Assembly (NCBI GenBank): GCA_910587255.1
Contig: CAJUKT010000053.1
Coordinates: 1-56,216 of the forward strand
Direction: 5' to 3'
DNA length: 56,216 nucleotides
Source: an uncultured Oscillospiraceae bacterium
Lineage (GTDB): Bacteria; Bacillota; Clostridia; Oscillospirales; Oscillospiraceae
Shown here: positions 43,581 to 50,948 of the stretch, piece after piece
How the letters are laid out: every line of letters begins with the position of its first letter
Position numbering within the stretch: the first letter of the stretch is position 1
Notes under the pieces: generated by a model
Databases searched by the model: none
Seen by the model: only the letters and a program-made list of their open reading frames with translations
Told to the model about the DNA's origin: nothing
Program-made: the position numbers and the translations under genes

Positions 43581-44068
43581 GCGTGAAGAGGCGTGGCTAT
43601 CATCTGGAGGGCCTGATGGCCCTGCTGCTGTTCGGCGTGTTCGCGGTGTGCCTGCTCATTGTGCTGCTCACCGGCGCGGACAGCTACCAGAGGCTGACCC
43701 AGCGGGACCGGGTGTCCGATAACCGCCGGGTGTGCGTACAGTACCTGACCACCCGGGTGCGCCAGGCCGACGCTGCCGGGGGGGTGTCGGCGGGTGAGTT
43801 CGGCGGCGGGGACGCGCTGCTGTTCACCCAGGATATCGGCGGGACGCAGTACGTCACCCGGATTTATGTCAGCGGCGGCTATCTGATGGAGCTGTTCAGC
43901 GCGGCGGACAGTGAGATGTCCCCGGAGGACGGGGAGAAGCTGATGGCGGCCCAGTCTTTGTCGGCATCGCTGTCCGAAGGGCTGCTGGAGCTGTCCGTCA
44001 CGCCGGAGGACGGTAGGCCGGTGGAGCTGACGCTGTCCCTGCGCAGCGGAGAGGGGGCCGGGACATGA
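43577..44068 (+). CDS. DUF4860-like anchored protein
   Basis: A 163-aa protein with an N-terminal GYHLEGLMALLLFGVFAVCLL segment that resembles a prepilin N-terminus (a Glu five residues after the Gly) and a beta-rich remainder. It is similar in layout to DUF4860 proteins found with PilT/GspF genes in Clostridia. Four-base overlap (ATGA) with both neighbours indicates tight coupling. Confidence 0.65.
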   Translation: MSVKRRGYHLEGLMALLLFGVFAVCLLIVLLTGADSYQRLTQRDRVSDNRRVCVQYLTTRVRQADAAGGVSAGEFGGGDALLFTQDIGGTQYVTRIYVSGGYLMELFSAADSEMSPEDGEKLMAAQSLSASLSEGLLELSVTPEDGRPVELTLSLRSGEGAGT

Positions 44069-44514
44069 GAAGCAAGGCCCCATTGCTGCTCATGGAGCAG
44101 ATGGTGATGCTGGCGGTGTTCGCCCTGGCGGCGGCGCTGTGCGTCCAGGCCTTTGTGCGCTCGGACGCGGCCTCCGCCCGGAATGAGGCCCGGGACGAGG
44201 CGGTGGTGCTGTGCCAGAATGCGGCGGAGGCCATCCGGCACAGCGGCGGAAATTTCAATGAGGCGGCGGAAAAGCTGGGCCTGGAATTTGGCCAGGGCAG
44301 CACGATGTTCCGCTATTACGACGAAAACTGGCAGCCCATTGATTTTGATACCTGCGGCATGGGCGCCCCCCCGGCAGCCTACAGCCTGAACATCCACGGT
44401 GTGCTGGACGCGCCGGACGGGGTGGGCAAGGCGTCCGTTTCCGTGTCCGAGGCGGAGGGAGAAGTGCTGTTCGAGATCGAGGTGGCCTGGCAGGAGGTGT
44501 TTTTCCATGGATGA
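44065..44514 (+). CDS. small pilin-like anchored protein
   Basis: A 149-aa protein. The N-terminus LLLMEQMVMLAVFALAAALCVQAF has the spacing of a type IV pilin helix with Glu at about +5, but the usual Gly before the cleavage site is missing. It is followed by a helix (ARNEARDEAVVLCQNAAEAIR) and a beta domain. Possibly a minor pilin; no family can be named. Overlaps both neighbours. Confidence 0.6.
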   Translation: MRSKAPLLLMEQMVMLAVFALAAALCVQAFVRSDAASARNEARDEAVVLCQNAAEAIRHSGGNFNEAAEKLGLEFGQGSTMFRYYDENWQPIDFDTCGMGAPPAAYSLNIHGVLDAPDGVGKASVSVSEAEGEVLFEIEVAWQEVFFHG

Positions 44515-44944
44515 GCGCAAGCAGGCCGAGCTGTCGCCGCCGCCGGTGGGGGGCGCGTCCCTGCTGGTGGTGTTCGCGGTGCTGTGCCTGACGGTGTTTG
44601 CGCTGCTCAGCCTGTCCACCGTGCGGGCCAACGAGCGGCTCAGCGAGGCCTCCGCCCAGGCGGTGGCGGACTACTACGCCGCCGACTGCGCCGCCCAGGA
44701 GATCCTGGCCCGCCTGCGGGCCGGGGAAGAGCCGGAGGGCGTGGACTTCAGGGGCTTCGGCGAGCTGTACGCCAGCTACGCCTGCCCCATCTCGGACCAG
44801 CAGGAGCTGCGGGTGGAGGTGCGCTTTCCCGATGTGCTGGATCTGGACAGCTATGAGATCCTGTGCTGGCGGGCGGCTCCCGTGGGGCAGTGGGAGAACG
44901 ACGACAGCCTGAACGTCTGGGACGGGGAGGGCACATTGTTTTAA
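44507..44944 (+). CDS. small anchored protein, fourth in the filament-like operon
   Basis: A 145-aa protein with a short cytosolic N-terminus, one hydrophobic segment (ASLLVVFAVLCLTVFALLSL) and an extracytoplasmic domain with four Cys. The layout resembles GspK/PilX-type minor components (AAQEILARLRAG helix after the anchor), but this is too short for GspK. Function unknown. Start ATG 44507, inside the end of the previous gene. Confidence 0.6.
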   Translation: MDERKQAELSPPPVGGASLLVVFAVLCLTVFALLSLSTVRANERLSEASAQAVADYYAADCAAQEILARLRAGEEPEGVDFRGFGELYASYACPISDQQELRVEVRFPDVLDLDSYEILCWRAAPVGQWENDDSLNVWDGEGTLF

Positions 44945-44962
44945 GAGAGGACGGACCATGCT

Positions 44963-46021
44963 ATGGCGGAACTGCTGGAGTATCTGAACCGGGTGGTGAA
45001 GGACGAGGGCTCGGACCTGTTTATCATCGCGGGCAGCCCCGTGTGCGAGAAGCTGGGGGTGCGGGTGCGGCCCATCGGGGATGAGCGGGTGACACCCGAG
45101 GAGAGCGAACGGCTGATTGGCGCGGTCTACGCCCTGGCCGGGCGGCCCATCGACGGCTTCCGGGGGCGGGGGGACGACGATTTTTCCTTCTCCGTGGCCG
45201 GGCTGGCCCGGTTCCGGGTCAACGCATACCGCCAGCGGGGCTCCATGGCGGCGGTGATCCGGGTGGTGGCCTTCGGCATCCCGGATTGGAGAAGCGTGGG
45301 CATCCCGGAGCGGGTGATGGCTCTGGCGGAGGAGCGCTCCGGCATGATCCTGGTCACCGGCAAGGCGGGCAGCGGCAAATCCACCACCCAGGCCTGCATC
45401 ATCGACCAGATCAACCGTACCCGGGAGTGCCATATCATCACCATGGAGAACCCCATCGAGTACCTGCACCGCAACCAGCGCAGCGTCATCAGCCAGCGGG
45501 AGATCTCCATCGACACTGAGGATTACCTGTCCGGGCTGCGGGCCTGCCTGCGCCAGGCCCCCGATGTGATCCTTTTGGGGGAAATGCGGGACCATGAGAC
45601 CATCCTCACCGCCATGACCGCGGCGGAGACCGGCCACCTGCTCATCGCCACCCTCCACACCAAAGGGGCGGTGAACGCCATCGACCGCATCATCGACTCG
45701 TTCCCCAGCGAGCAGCAGGCCCAGGTGCGTATCCAGCTGAGCATGGTGCTGAGCACAGTGGTGTCCCAGCAGCTGATAGTGGGGGAGGGGGGACGGCTGA
45801 CGCCCGCCTTCGAGGTGATGCGCGCCAACAGCGGCATCAAGGGCCTGATCCGGGACGGCAAGAGCCACCAGATCGACAACGCCATCGCAGCGGGCGGGGC
45901 GGAGGGTATGATCTCCATGGACCAGTCCATTTTGGCCCTGTGCCAGGCGGGCAGGATCAGCCGGGAGACGGCCCTGGCCCATGCGGACAACCCGGATTTG
46001 CTGCGCCGCCGGCTGGGATGA
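44963..46021 (+). CDS. PilT-like type IV filament ATPase
   Basis: A 352-aa secretion ATPase of the PilT subfamily. Walker A is GKAGSGKST (133-141); the Asp box is HIITMENPIEYLH; Walker B is PDVILLGEMRD; the His box is HLLIATLHT. The N-terminal PAS-like domain and the C-terminal helical part are present. It is the only ATPase in the cluster: no PilB-type extension ATPase occurs in the window, so it either powers a reduced machine alone or works with one elsewhere. It ends the operon at a strong terminator. Confidence 0.92.
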   Translation: MAELLEYLNRVVKDEGSDLFIIAGSPVCEKLGVRVRPIGDERVTPEESERLIGAVYALAGRPIDGFRGRGDDDFSFSVAGLARFRVNAYRQRGSMAAVIRVVAFGIPDWRSVGIPERVMALAEERSGMILVTGKAGSGKSTTQACIIDQINRTRECHIITMENPIEYLHRNQRSVISQREISIDTEDYLSGLRACLRQAPDVILLGEMRDHETILTAMTAAETGHLLIATLHTKGAVNAIDRIIDSFPSEQQAQVRIQLSMVLSTVVSQQLIVGEGGRLTPAFEVMRANSGIKGLIRDGKSHQIDNAIAAGGAEGMISMDQSILALCQAGRISRETALAHADNPDLLRRRLG

Positions 46022-46034
46022 GGGACAAGCTATG

Positions 46035-46071
46035 AAAAACGCCGCCGGAGCAGTGCTCCGGCGGCGTTTTT
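46035..46071. terminator. bidirectional terminator between the PilT operon and the rpiR gene
   Basis: AAAAACGCCGCCGGAGC pairs with GCTCCGGCGGCGTTTTT around a 3-nt loop. Confidence 0.9.
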
Positions 46072-46090
46072 GGCAGCTGGGATGGAGAAC

Positions 46091-46936
46091 TCAGGCGGTC
46101 CCCGCCTCCCGGGAGGCGGGGAACTGCTCCACATGATATCGGAGCCCGGCGGTGGTGAAGGCGGTGTACAGCACGTCGAAGACATTCAGCTGGGAAATGC
46201 GGGAGGAGCTGGTGCCGTCGTGGAGGGTGGCCGTGTCATCGGTGGTGTAAAGCCGGTAGTCGGCCAGATCCGCCACCGGGGAGGGGGTGCAACGGGTAAT
46301 GGCGATGATAGGGGTGCCGTTTTCCCGGAGGGCCCGCATGGACTGGATGACCTCCGCCGTCTCGCCGGAGAAGGACACCACAATGGCCAGATCCTGGGGG
46401 CCGGAGTTCTTGGCCTGGAGCAGCTGGGAGGACCAGTCGTCATTGATGACGCAGGGCTTGCCCAGGCGCAGGAACTTCAAATAGGCGTCCCTGGCGGCAT
46501 AGAGCGACGCGCCCAGCCCGAACAGCAGCACCGTCCTGGCGCTTGTCAAGCGCTCCACGCAGGCGTTCAGCGTTTCGGCGTCCAGCAGGTTTTTACTGTC
46601 CTCCAGGGAGAGGATATTCTTTTGGGTGACCTTTTCCACGATGTCCTCCATGCTGTCGGAGGGGAAAATCTCCTGGGGGGACTGCCCCGCATGGCTGAAG
46701 CGCCGCACCGCCACCTCGCAGGTGACGGCCTGGCGAAACTCCTTGTAGCCGGCAAAGCCGATGCGCTGGCACATGCGGATGATGGTGGAGGGGGAGGCAA
46801 AGGTCTTTTCCGCCAGTTGGTGGATGCTCAGGCCCATGGCCTCGCCCTGATGGGTCAGCAGATAGTCGGAGACGGCCCGCTCCGTAGCGCTCATGGAGTT
46901 TTGGGTCTCCCGCAGCTTCAGCAGTGCGCTTTTCAT
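46091..46936 (-). CDS. RpiR-family transcriptional regulator (HTH + SIS)
   Basis: A 281-aa regulator with an N-terminal HTH_6 domain (SIHQLAEKTFASPSTIIRMCQRIGFAGYKEFR) and a C-terminal sugar-isomerase SIS domain (LLFGLGASLYAARDAYLKF, IVVSFSGETAEVIQSM). Such proteins sense phosphosugars and control sugar or amino-sugar genes. No target operon is adjacent. Promoter at 47189-47217, giving a leader of about 245 nt. Confidence 0.9.
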   Translation of the reverse strand: MKSALLKLRETQNSMSATERAVSDYLLTHQGEAMGLSIHQLAEKTFASPSTIIRMCQRIGFAGYKEFRQAVTCEVAVRRFSHAGQSPQEIFPSDSMEDIVEKVTQKNILSLEDSKNLLDAETLNACVERLTSARTVLLFGLGASLYAARDAYLKFLRLGKPCVINDDWSSQLLQAKNSGPQDLAIVVSFSGETAEVIQSMRALRENGTPIIAITRCTPSPVADLADYRLYTTDDTATLHDGTSSSRISQLNVFDVLYTAFTTAGLRYHVEQFPASREAGTA

Positions 46937-47188
46937 TTTTCTCTCTCCTCTCCGCCCCCGGACAGGGGGCGCAGCCTAGTCGTACGGCACGCAGGCGGCG
47001 GACAGACCTGGCCGGGGGAATAACAGGATGTATTCCCCCCTTGGGGCGGGCCGGGGCCCTGCCGGCGGAAATGAATAAAAGTCCCTGCCGGCGGGACGCT
47101 CCCGCCCGTGTGGCGCTGTGCCGCAGGTGGGACTCCGCATGGCATGGACAGTCATTTAAAAGTCAAAACTTTCCTTTTCTTTACTTGG
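46937..47188 (-). other. long 5' leader of the rpiR-type gene
   Basis: About 245 nt are transcribed before the start codon if the promoter call is right. It includes a hairpin at 47014-47039 (GGGGGAATA / TATTCCCCC, 8-nt loop) and GC-rich stems near 47040-47105. It does not match a riboswitch I can recognise. No credible ORF. Confidence 0.5.
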
Positions 47189-47217
47189 AGTATACTCTCA
47201 TTTTTTCCGGGTGTCAA
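47189..47217 (-). promoter_or_regulatory. promoter of the rpiR-type gene
   Basis: Minus strand: TTGACA (47212-47217), 17-bp spacer, TATACT (47189-47194), inside a GAGTATACTC palindrome that could be an operator. Confidence 0.75.
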
Positions 47218-47255
47218 GAAAATTTCCAAAAGTTTCTTTTCCGCCAAAACAGCGC

Positions 47256-47292
47256 AAAAAGCGGGGCCCCGGCGGCTGGCCCGGGGCCCCGT
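47256..47292 (-). terminator. terminator after the 5'-nucleotidase gene
   Basis: GGGGCCCCGG / CCGGGGCCCC stem followed on the minus strand by GCTTTTTGC. Confidence 0.8.
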
Positions 47293-47315
47293 GCAGGGGT
47301 AGTGTAAAAATCCGC

Positions 47316-49175
47316 TCAGGCGGCGGGGATCACCAGGACCTGGCCGGGCCAGATCTGGTTGGGATTGGAGATGAGATCCCTGTTGGCCTCATAGATGACG
47401 CGCCACATGGAGCTGTCGCCATACTGGATGTAGGCGATCTTGGACAGGTTATCGCCCCGCACCACGGTGTAGACGCCCTCGGGCTCGGGCTGGGGCTGGG
47501 GTTCAGGCTCCGGCTCGGGCTGGACCTGGGGCTTCACCACAGTGATGCGGCCGGCGGGCTCAGCATAGGCTTCGCTGATGGTGCCGCCCAGCTCGTCGGT
47601 GATAAACTGCATCAGGGCCACGTCCAGCGCCACGCCGGTGTCCACTACGGTGGCGGTGGAGAAAGCGTAATAGGTGTCGCCGCCGGCGGCGCAGAAATCG
47701 TTGCTGATGACGGCATAGGTATCGGTGAGGGAGAAGTCCTTGCCGTTGACAGACTCCACGCTGACGCGGTTGATGGAGGCGGGGGCGTAGTAAGTGGTGT
47801 CGGGGTACAGCTCGCCCTGGTCAAACTCCTTGGTAGCGTCCACGGTGATGTTCATGCCGGCGATCTGGGGGAAGCCGCCCACGGCGGTGGGGGTGCAGTA
47901 GGTGGATGCCTCCAGGACCTCCAGCAGCTGCTCGCCGGTGACATAGACCACGGCCACGGTGTTGCCGAAGGGGAGAACTGTATTCACGTCGTTCTTGCTG
48001 ATATCGCCCTTGGCGATGGGGGCGCGGATGCCGCCGCCGTTGGTCATGGCCACCACGTGGTCATCGTCCACCTCCAGGCCGCCATCCTTGGTCACCAGCC
48101 AAACCATGGCGTCGGTAATCAGGTCGCCCAGGTTGGTCTCCTCGGTGCGGTTGCCGGGATCGCGGTCGCCGTTCAGATCCACCGCGGAGGTGGCAAAGGT
48201 GGCGCCGTATTCGGCCTCGATTTCGTCCGCGATGGCCTTGGCGCGCTTGGCAACGTCGCTGTCCTCGGACGCCTCAACGTCCTCGGTGGAAACGCTGTCG
48301 ATGGTGATGGTCTCGCCGTCCAGGATGACCCGGCCCACGCTGGCCAGCTTGGTGCCGGTGGAGGTCAGGTAGGTGTCGCCCACCTTGCCGGAGCCGCCGG
48401 TGGCCTCCCTGACGGCCTCCAGGGTGGAGTGGGAGTGGCCGTCGATGAACACGTCAATGCCGGTGACCTTGCCCAGCAGGTCGACGGAGCGGTTCTTGGT
48501 GGCGGCAGTCTCATCGTCGATGCCCAGGTGGCCCAGGCAGATGATGTAATCGCAGCCCTCATCCTGAAGTGCCTTCACCTCGGCTTGGGCCAGGGCGTAC
48601 ATCTCCTCACCGCCCACAAAGGTGACGCCCGCGATCTTGGCGGGGTGGGCTTTGGTGGCGGTCTCGGGGGTGCTCAGACCGAACACGCCGATCTTCTTCC
48701 CGCCGGCATCCAGCACGATGTGGGCGTCAAAGGGGGTCTTGCCCTCATACTTGATGTTGGCGGCCAGGATGGGGAAGCCTGCGGCTGTTGCCAGCTTCTT
48801 CAGGTTGGCATAGCCGTAGTCGAACTCGTGGTTGCCGGGGGCGGCCACGTCATAGCCCACCAGATTCATCAGCTCGACGGCGGTGGCGCCCTCGGAGTCG
48901 CTGACATTGGTGGTGCCCTGGATGAAGTCGCCCGCGTCCATCAGCAGGACGTGGGCCCCGGCCTCTTCATACTCGGCCTTCAGGGCGGCTACCTTGGCGT
49001 AGCTCTCAATTGCGCCGTGGACATCGTTGGTGTGGAGGATGACGATCTTACCCTCCAGCTGGACTTCCGGGGCCTCGGAGACGGGTCCCGCCGCGGCTGC
49101 GGCGGGGAGGACCAGCCCGACGGCCAGCACCACAGCCAGCAGAAGGGCCAAGATCTTGCTTTGGGTTCGTTTCAT
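47316..49175 (-). CDS. secreted 5'-nucleotidase with C-terminal LysM domain
   Basis: A 619-aa exported enzyme of the UshA/5'-nucleotidase/2',3'-cyclic phosphodiesterase family. A signal peptide (MKRTQSKILALLLAVVLAVG..) is followed by the metallophosphoesterase domain with VILHTNDVHG, DAGDF, APGNHEFD and DGHSHS metal ligands. The 5_nucleotid_C domain has TNGGGIRAP and VISNDFCAAGGD. A Pro/Glu repeat linker leads to a LysM domain (YTVVRGDNLSKIAYIQYGD) that should hold it on peptidoglycan. It would release nucleosides or phosphate outside the cell. Start ATG 49175. Confidence 0.93.
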   Translation of the reverse strand: MKRTQSKILALLLAVVLAVGLVLPAAAAAGPVSEAPEVQLEGKIVILHTNDVHGAIESYAKVAALKAEYEEAGAHVLLMDAGDFIQGTTNVSDSEGATAVELMNLVGYDVAAPGNHEFDYGYANLKKLATAAGFPILAANIKYEGKTPFDAHIVLDAGGKKIGVFGLSTPETATKAHPAKIAGVTFVGGEEMYALAQAEVKALQDEGCDYIICLGHLGIDDETAATKNRSVDLLGKVTGIDVFIDGHSHSTLEAVREATGGSGKVGDTYLTSTGTKLASVGRVILDGETITIDSVSTEDVEASEDSDVAKRAKAIADEIEAEYGATFATSAVDLNGDRDPGNRTEETNLGDLITDAMVWLVTKDGGLEVDDDHVVAMTNGGGIRAPIAKGDISKNDVNTVLPFGNTVAVVYVTGEQLLEVLEASTYCTPTAVGGFPQIAGMNITVDATKEFDQGELYPDTTYYAPASINRVSVESVNGKDFSLTDTYAVISNDFCAAGGDTYYAFSTATVVDTGVALDVALMQFITDELGGTISEAYAEPAGRITVVKPQVQPEPEPEPQPQPEPEGVYTVVRGDNLSKIAYIQYGDSSMWRVIYEANRDLISNPNQIWPGQVLVIPAA

Positions 49176-49246
49176 TGGTTCACCTTTCCTTTCTTTTTCT
49201 CTTTGCGGGCCGGTCCGCGCCTGTGGCGCAGGCCCGCTGCGTTTTT

Positions 49247-49275
49247 ATTATACAAATATCCGGCGGCTCTTTCAA
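49247..49275 (-). promoter_or_regulatory. promoter of the 5'-nucleotidase gene
   Basis: Minus strand: TTGAAA (49270-49275), 17-bp spacer, TATAAT (49247-49252). Confidence 0.75.
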
Positions 49276-49355
49276 GTATATCTTGGTAATTCAGCCTAAA
49301 TTTTTCCCCGCCGGGGGAAGGGGGCCGGGTTTTGCCGGCGGGGCGGCCCCGGCGC

Positions 49356-49390
49356 AAAACAGCCCTCCCGCCGGAGCGGGAGGGCGTTTC
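49356..49390 (-). terminator. terminator after prfB
   Basis: GCCCTCCCGC / GCGGGAGGGC stem, 4-nt loop, followed on the minus strand by TGTTTTG. Confidence 0.8.
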
Positions 49391-49391
49391 A

Positions 49392-50513
49392 TTATTTTGC
49401 GGCCCAGCTCCCCGTGGCGGCGGCGGTGAGATAGGCGTTGATGAAGCCGTCCAAGTCGCCGTCCATCACCCCATTGACGTTGGAGGTCTCAAAAGCGGTG
49501 CGGTTGTCCTTGACCAGTTGGTAGGGCATAAACACGTAGGAGCGGATCTGGCTGCCCCATTCGATCTTGAGCTGCACGCCCTTGATATCGGAGATCTTGT
49601 CCAAATGCTCCTGCTCCTTGATCTGCATCAGCTTGGAGCGCAGCATCTTCATACAGGTCTCCTCGTTCTGGAACTGGGAGCGCTCGGTCTGGCAGGACAC
49701 CACAATGCCGGTGGGCTTGTGGATGAGCCGGACGGCGGAGGAGGTCTTGTTGATGTGCTGGCCCCCCGCGCCGGAGGAGCGGTACACCTGGCGCTCAATA
49801 TCCTCGTCCCGGATATCCACCTCCACGCTGTCGTCCAGCTCGGGCATGACCTCCACGGCGGCGAAGGAGGTCTGCCGCCGGGCGTTGGCGTCGAAGGGGG
49901 AGATGCGCACCAGGCGGTGGACGCCGTGCTCGCTCTTGAGGTAGCCGTAGGCGTTGTCCCCCTCAATGCGGATGGCGGCGGACTTGATGCCCGCCTCGTC
50001 TCCGTCCTGGTAGTCCAGCACCGAATAGGTAAAGCCGTGGCGCTCCGCCCAGCGGGTGTACATGCGGTAGAGCATCTGGGCCCAGTCCTGGGCCTCGGTG
50101 CCCCCCGCCCCGGCCTGGAGGGAGACGATGGCGGTGGAGTTGTCGTATTCCCCGGACAGCAGGGTGGACAGCCTGGCGGTCTCCATCTCCTTCACCAGGG
50201 CGTCGAAGCCGGACTCCACCTCGGGGATGAGGGATTCGTCCTCCTCCTCGTTGCCCATCTCGCACAGGGTCATCAGATCGTCCCAGGCCCCCTGGCGCCT
50301 GGCCTGGGCGTTTACCTTGTCCTCCAGGTTGCTGATGCGCTTTTGTACCTTGCGGGCCTTTTCCACGTTGTCCCAGAAGCCGTCGGCGGCGGACTGGGCG
50401 TGGAGCTCGTCCAGCTCCCGCGCGGCGCTGTCCAGGTCCAGCGCCTCCCCCAGCTTGTCAAGCTCGGGCTTCAGGTTGTTGAGCTTTACCCGGTATTCGT
50501 CAAATTGAAGCAT
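49392..50513 (-). CDS. prfB: peptide chain release factor 2, no programmed frameshift
   Basis: RF2 ends translation at UGA and UAA. The 373-aa protein has the SPF recognition motif (ISPFDANA) and the GGQ loop at residues 250-252 (AGGQHINKT). The start is ATG 50513 with GGAAGGA upstream. In most bacteria, prfB has an in-frame UGA at codon 26 and a +1 shift. Here the frame is continuous: codon 25 is CTG followed by GAC, but a GGGGGAGG stretch remains just before it. Confidence 0.96.
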   Translation of the reverse strand: MLQFDEYRVKLNNLKPELDKLGEALDLDSAARELDELHAQSAADGFWDNVEKARKVQKRISNLEDKVNAQARRQGAWDDLMTLCEMGNEEEDESLIPEVESGFDALVKEMETARLSTLLSGEYDNSTAIVSLQAGAGGTEAQDWAQMLYRMYTRWAERHGFTYSVLDYQDGDEAGIKSAAIRIEGDNAYGYLKSEHGVHRLVRISPFDANARRQTSFAAVEVMPELDDSVEVDIRDEDIERQVYRSSGAGGQHINKTSSAVRLIHKPTGIVVSCQTERSQFQNEETCMKMLRSKLMQIKEQEHLDKISDIKGVQLKIEWGSQIRSYVFMPYQLVKDNRTAFETSNVNGVMDGDLDGFINAYLTAAATGSWAAK

Positions 50514-50587
50514 GGCGTTTTCATCCTTCCGCAGCATTTTCCGTACAATTATATAGAACGCCGGGGCAAATGTAAAGAGGAAAAGCG

Positions 50588-50628
50588 AAAAACCGCCCAG
50601 GCCCCGCAAGGGCGGGGTCCGGGCGGTT
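50588..50628 (-). terminator. terminator after the 34-aa ORF
   Basis: AACCGCCC / CGGGCGGTT outer stem with an inner GGACCCCGCCC / GGGCGGGGCC-type stem, followed on the minus strand by TTTTTCGCTTTT. Confidence 0.75.
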
Positions 50629-50732
50629 CACCGCTGGCTGACCTGGGGCCCGGTCTGGCCCAAAAAGATCAGGTCGTCCACGTCCTGCTGGGCGGGGTCG
50701 GCGCTTCTGGCCGGGAGATATCTTTCTGTCAT
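50628..50732 (-). CDS. possible 34-aa small protein
   Basis: ATG 50732 is preceded by AAAGGAG at a spacing of about eight bases, and the stop at 50630-50628 abuts a strong terminator. The product begins MTERYLPARSADPAQQD and ends GPQVSQR. It has an acidic centre (DVDDLIF) and no membrane segment. No family is recognised. A second ATG at 50738 is too close to the ribosome binding site. It could also be a leader peptide for prfB. Confidence 0.5.
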   Translation of the reverse strand: MTERYLPARSADPAQQDVDDLIFLGQTGPQVSQR

Positions 50733-50879
50733 GTTCATCGCTCCTTTTTCTGTTCTGCGCGCACCTATTGGATTGTGCCATACAGGCCAGCATATGCACG
50801 GGGGAATGCAAGGATGACAAGAATTTTTTGGAGAGGGCCCCGCCGCTCCGGCCGGGGCGGGCATTTTGCGCCGGCCAGG

Positions 50880-50909
50880 TTGCAAAGCGGCCCGCAGCTA
50901 TGCTATACT
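50880..50909 (+). promoter_or_regulatory. promoter of the aldo-keto reductase gene
   Basis: TTGCAA (50880-50885), 18-bp spacer, TATACT (50904-50909), 40 bases before the start codon. Confidence 0.65.
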
Positions 50910-50948
50910 GGGGAAAATGGCGGGGCGCGGCCCCTGAAAGGAGTTTTG

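Noticed and set aside
47014..47039. Terminator for the rpiR-type gene
   Set aside because: The hairpin lies upstream of the gene in its leader, and no T-run follows on the minus strand.
49332..50948. N-terminal extension of the aldo-keto reductase by about 540 codons
   Set aside because: The extension is antisense to prfB; the promoter at 50880-50909 and the ribosome binding site fix the start at 50949 or 50952.
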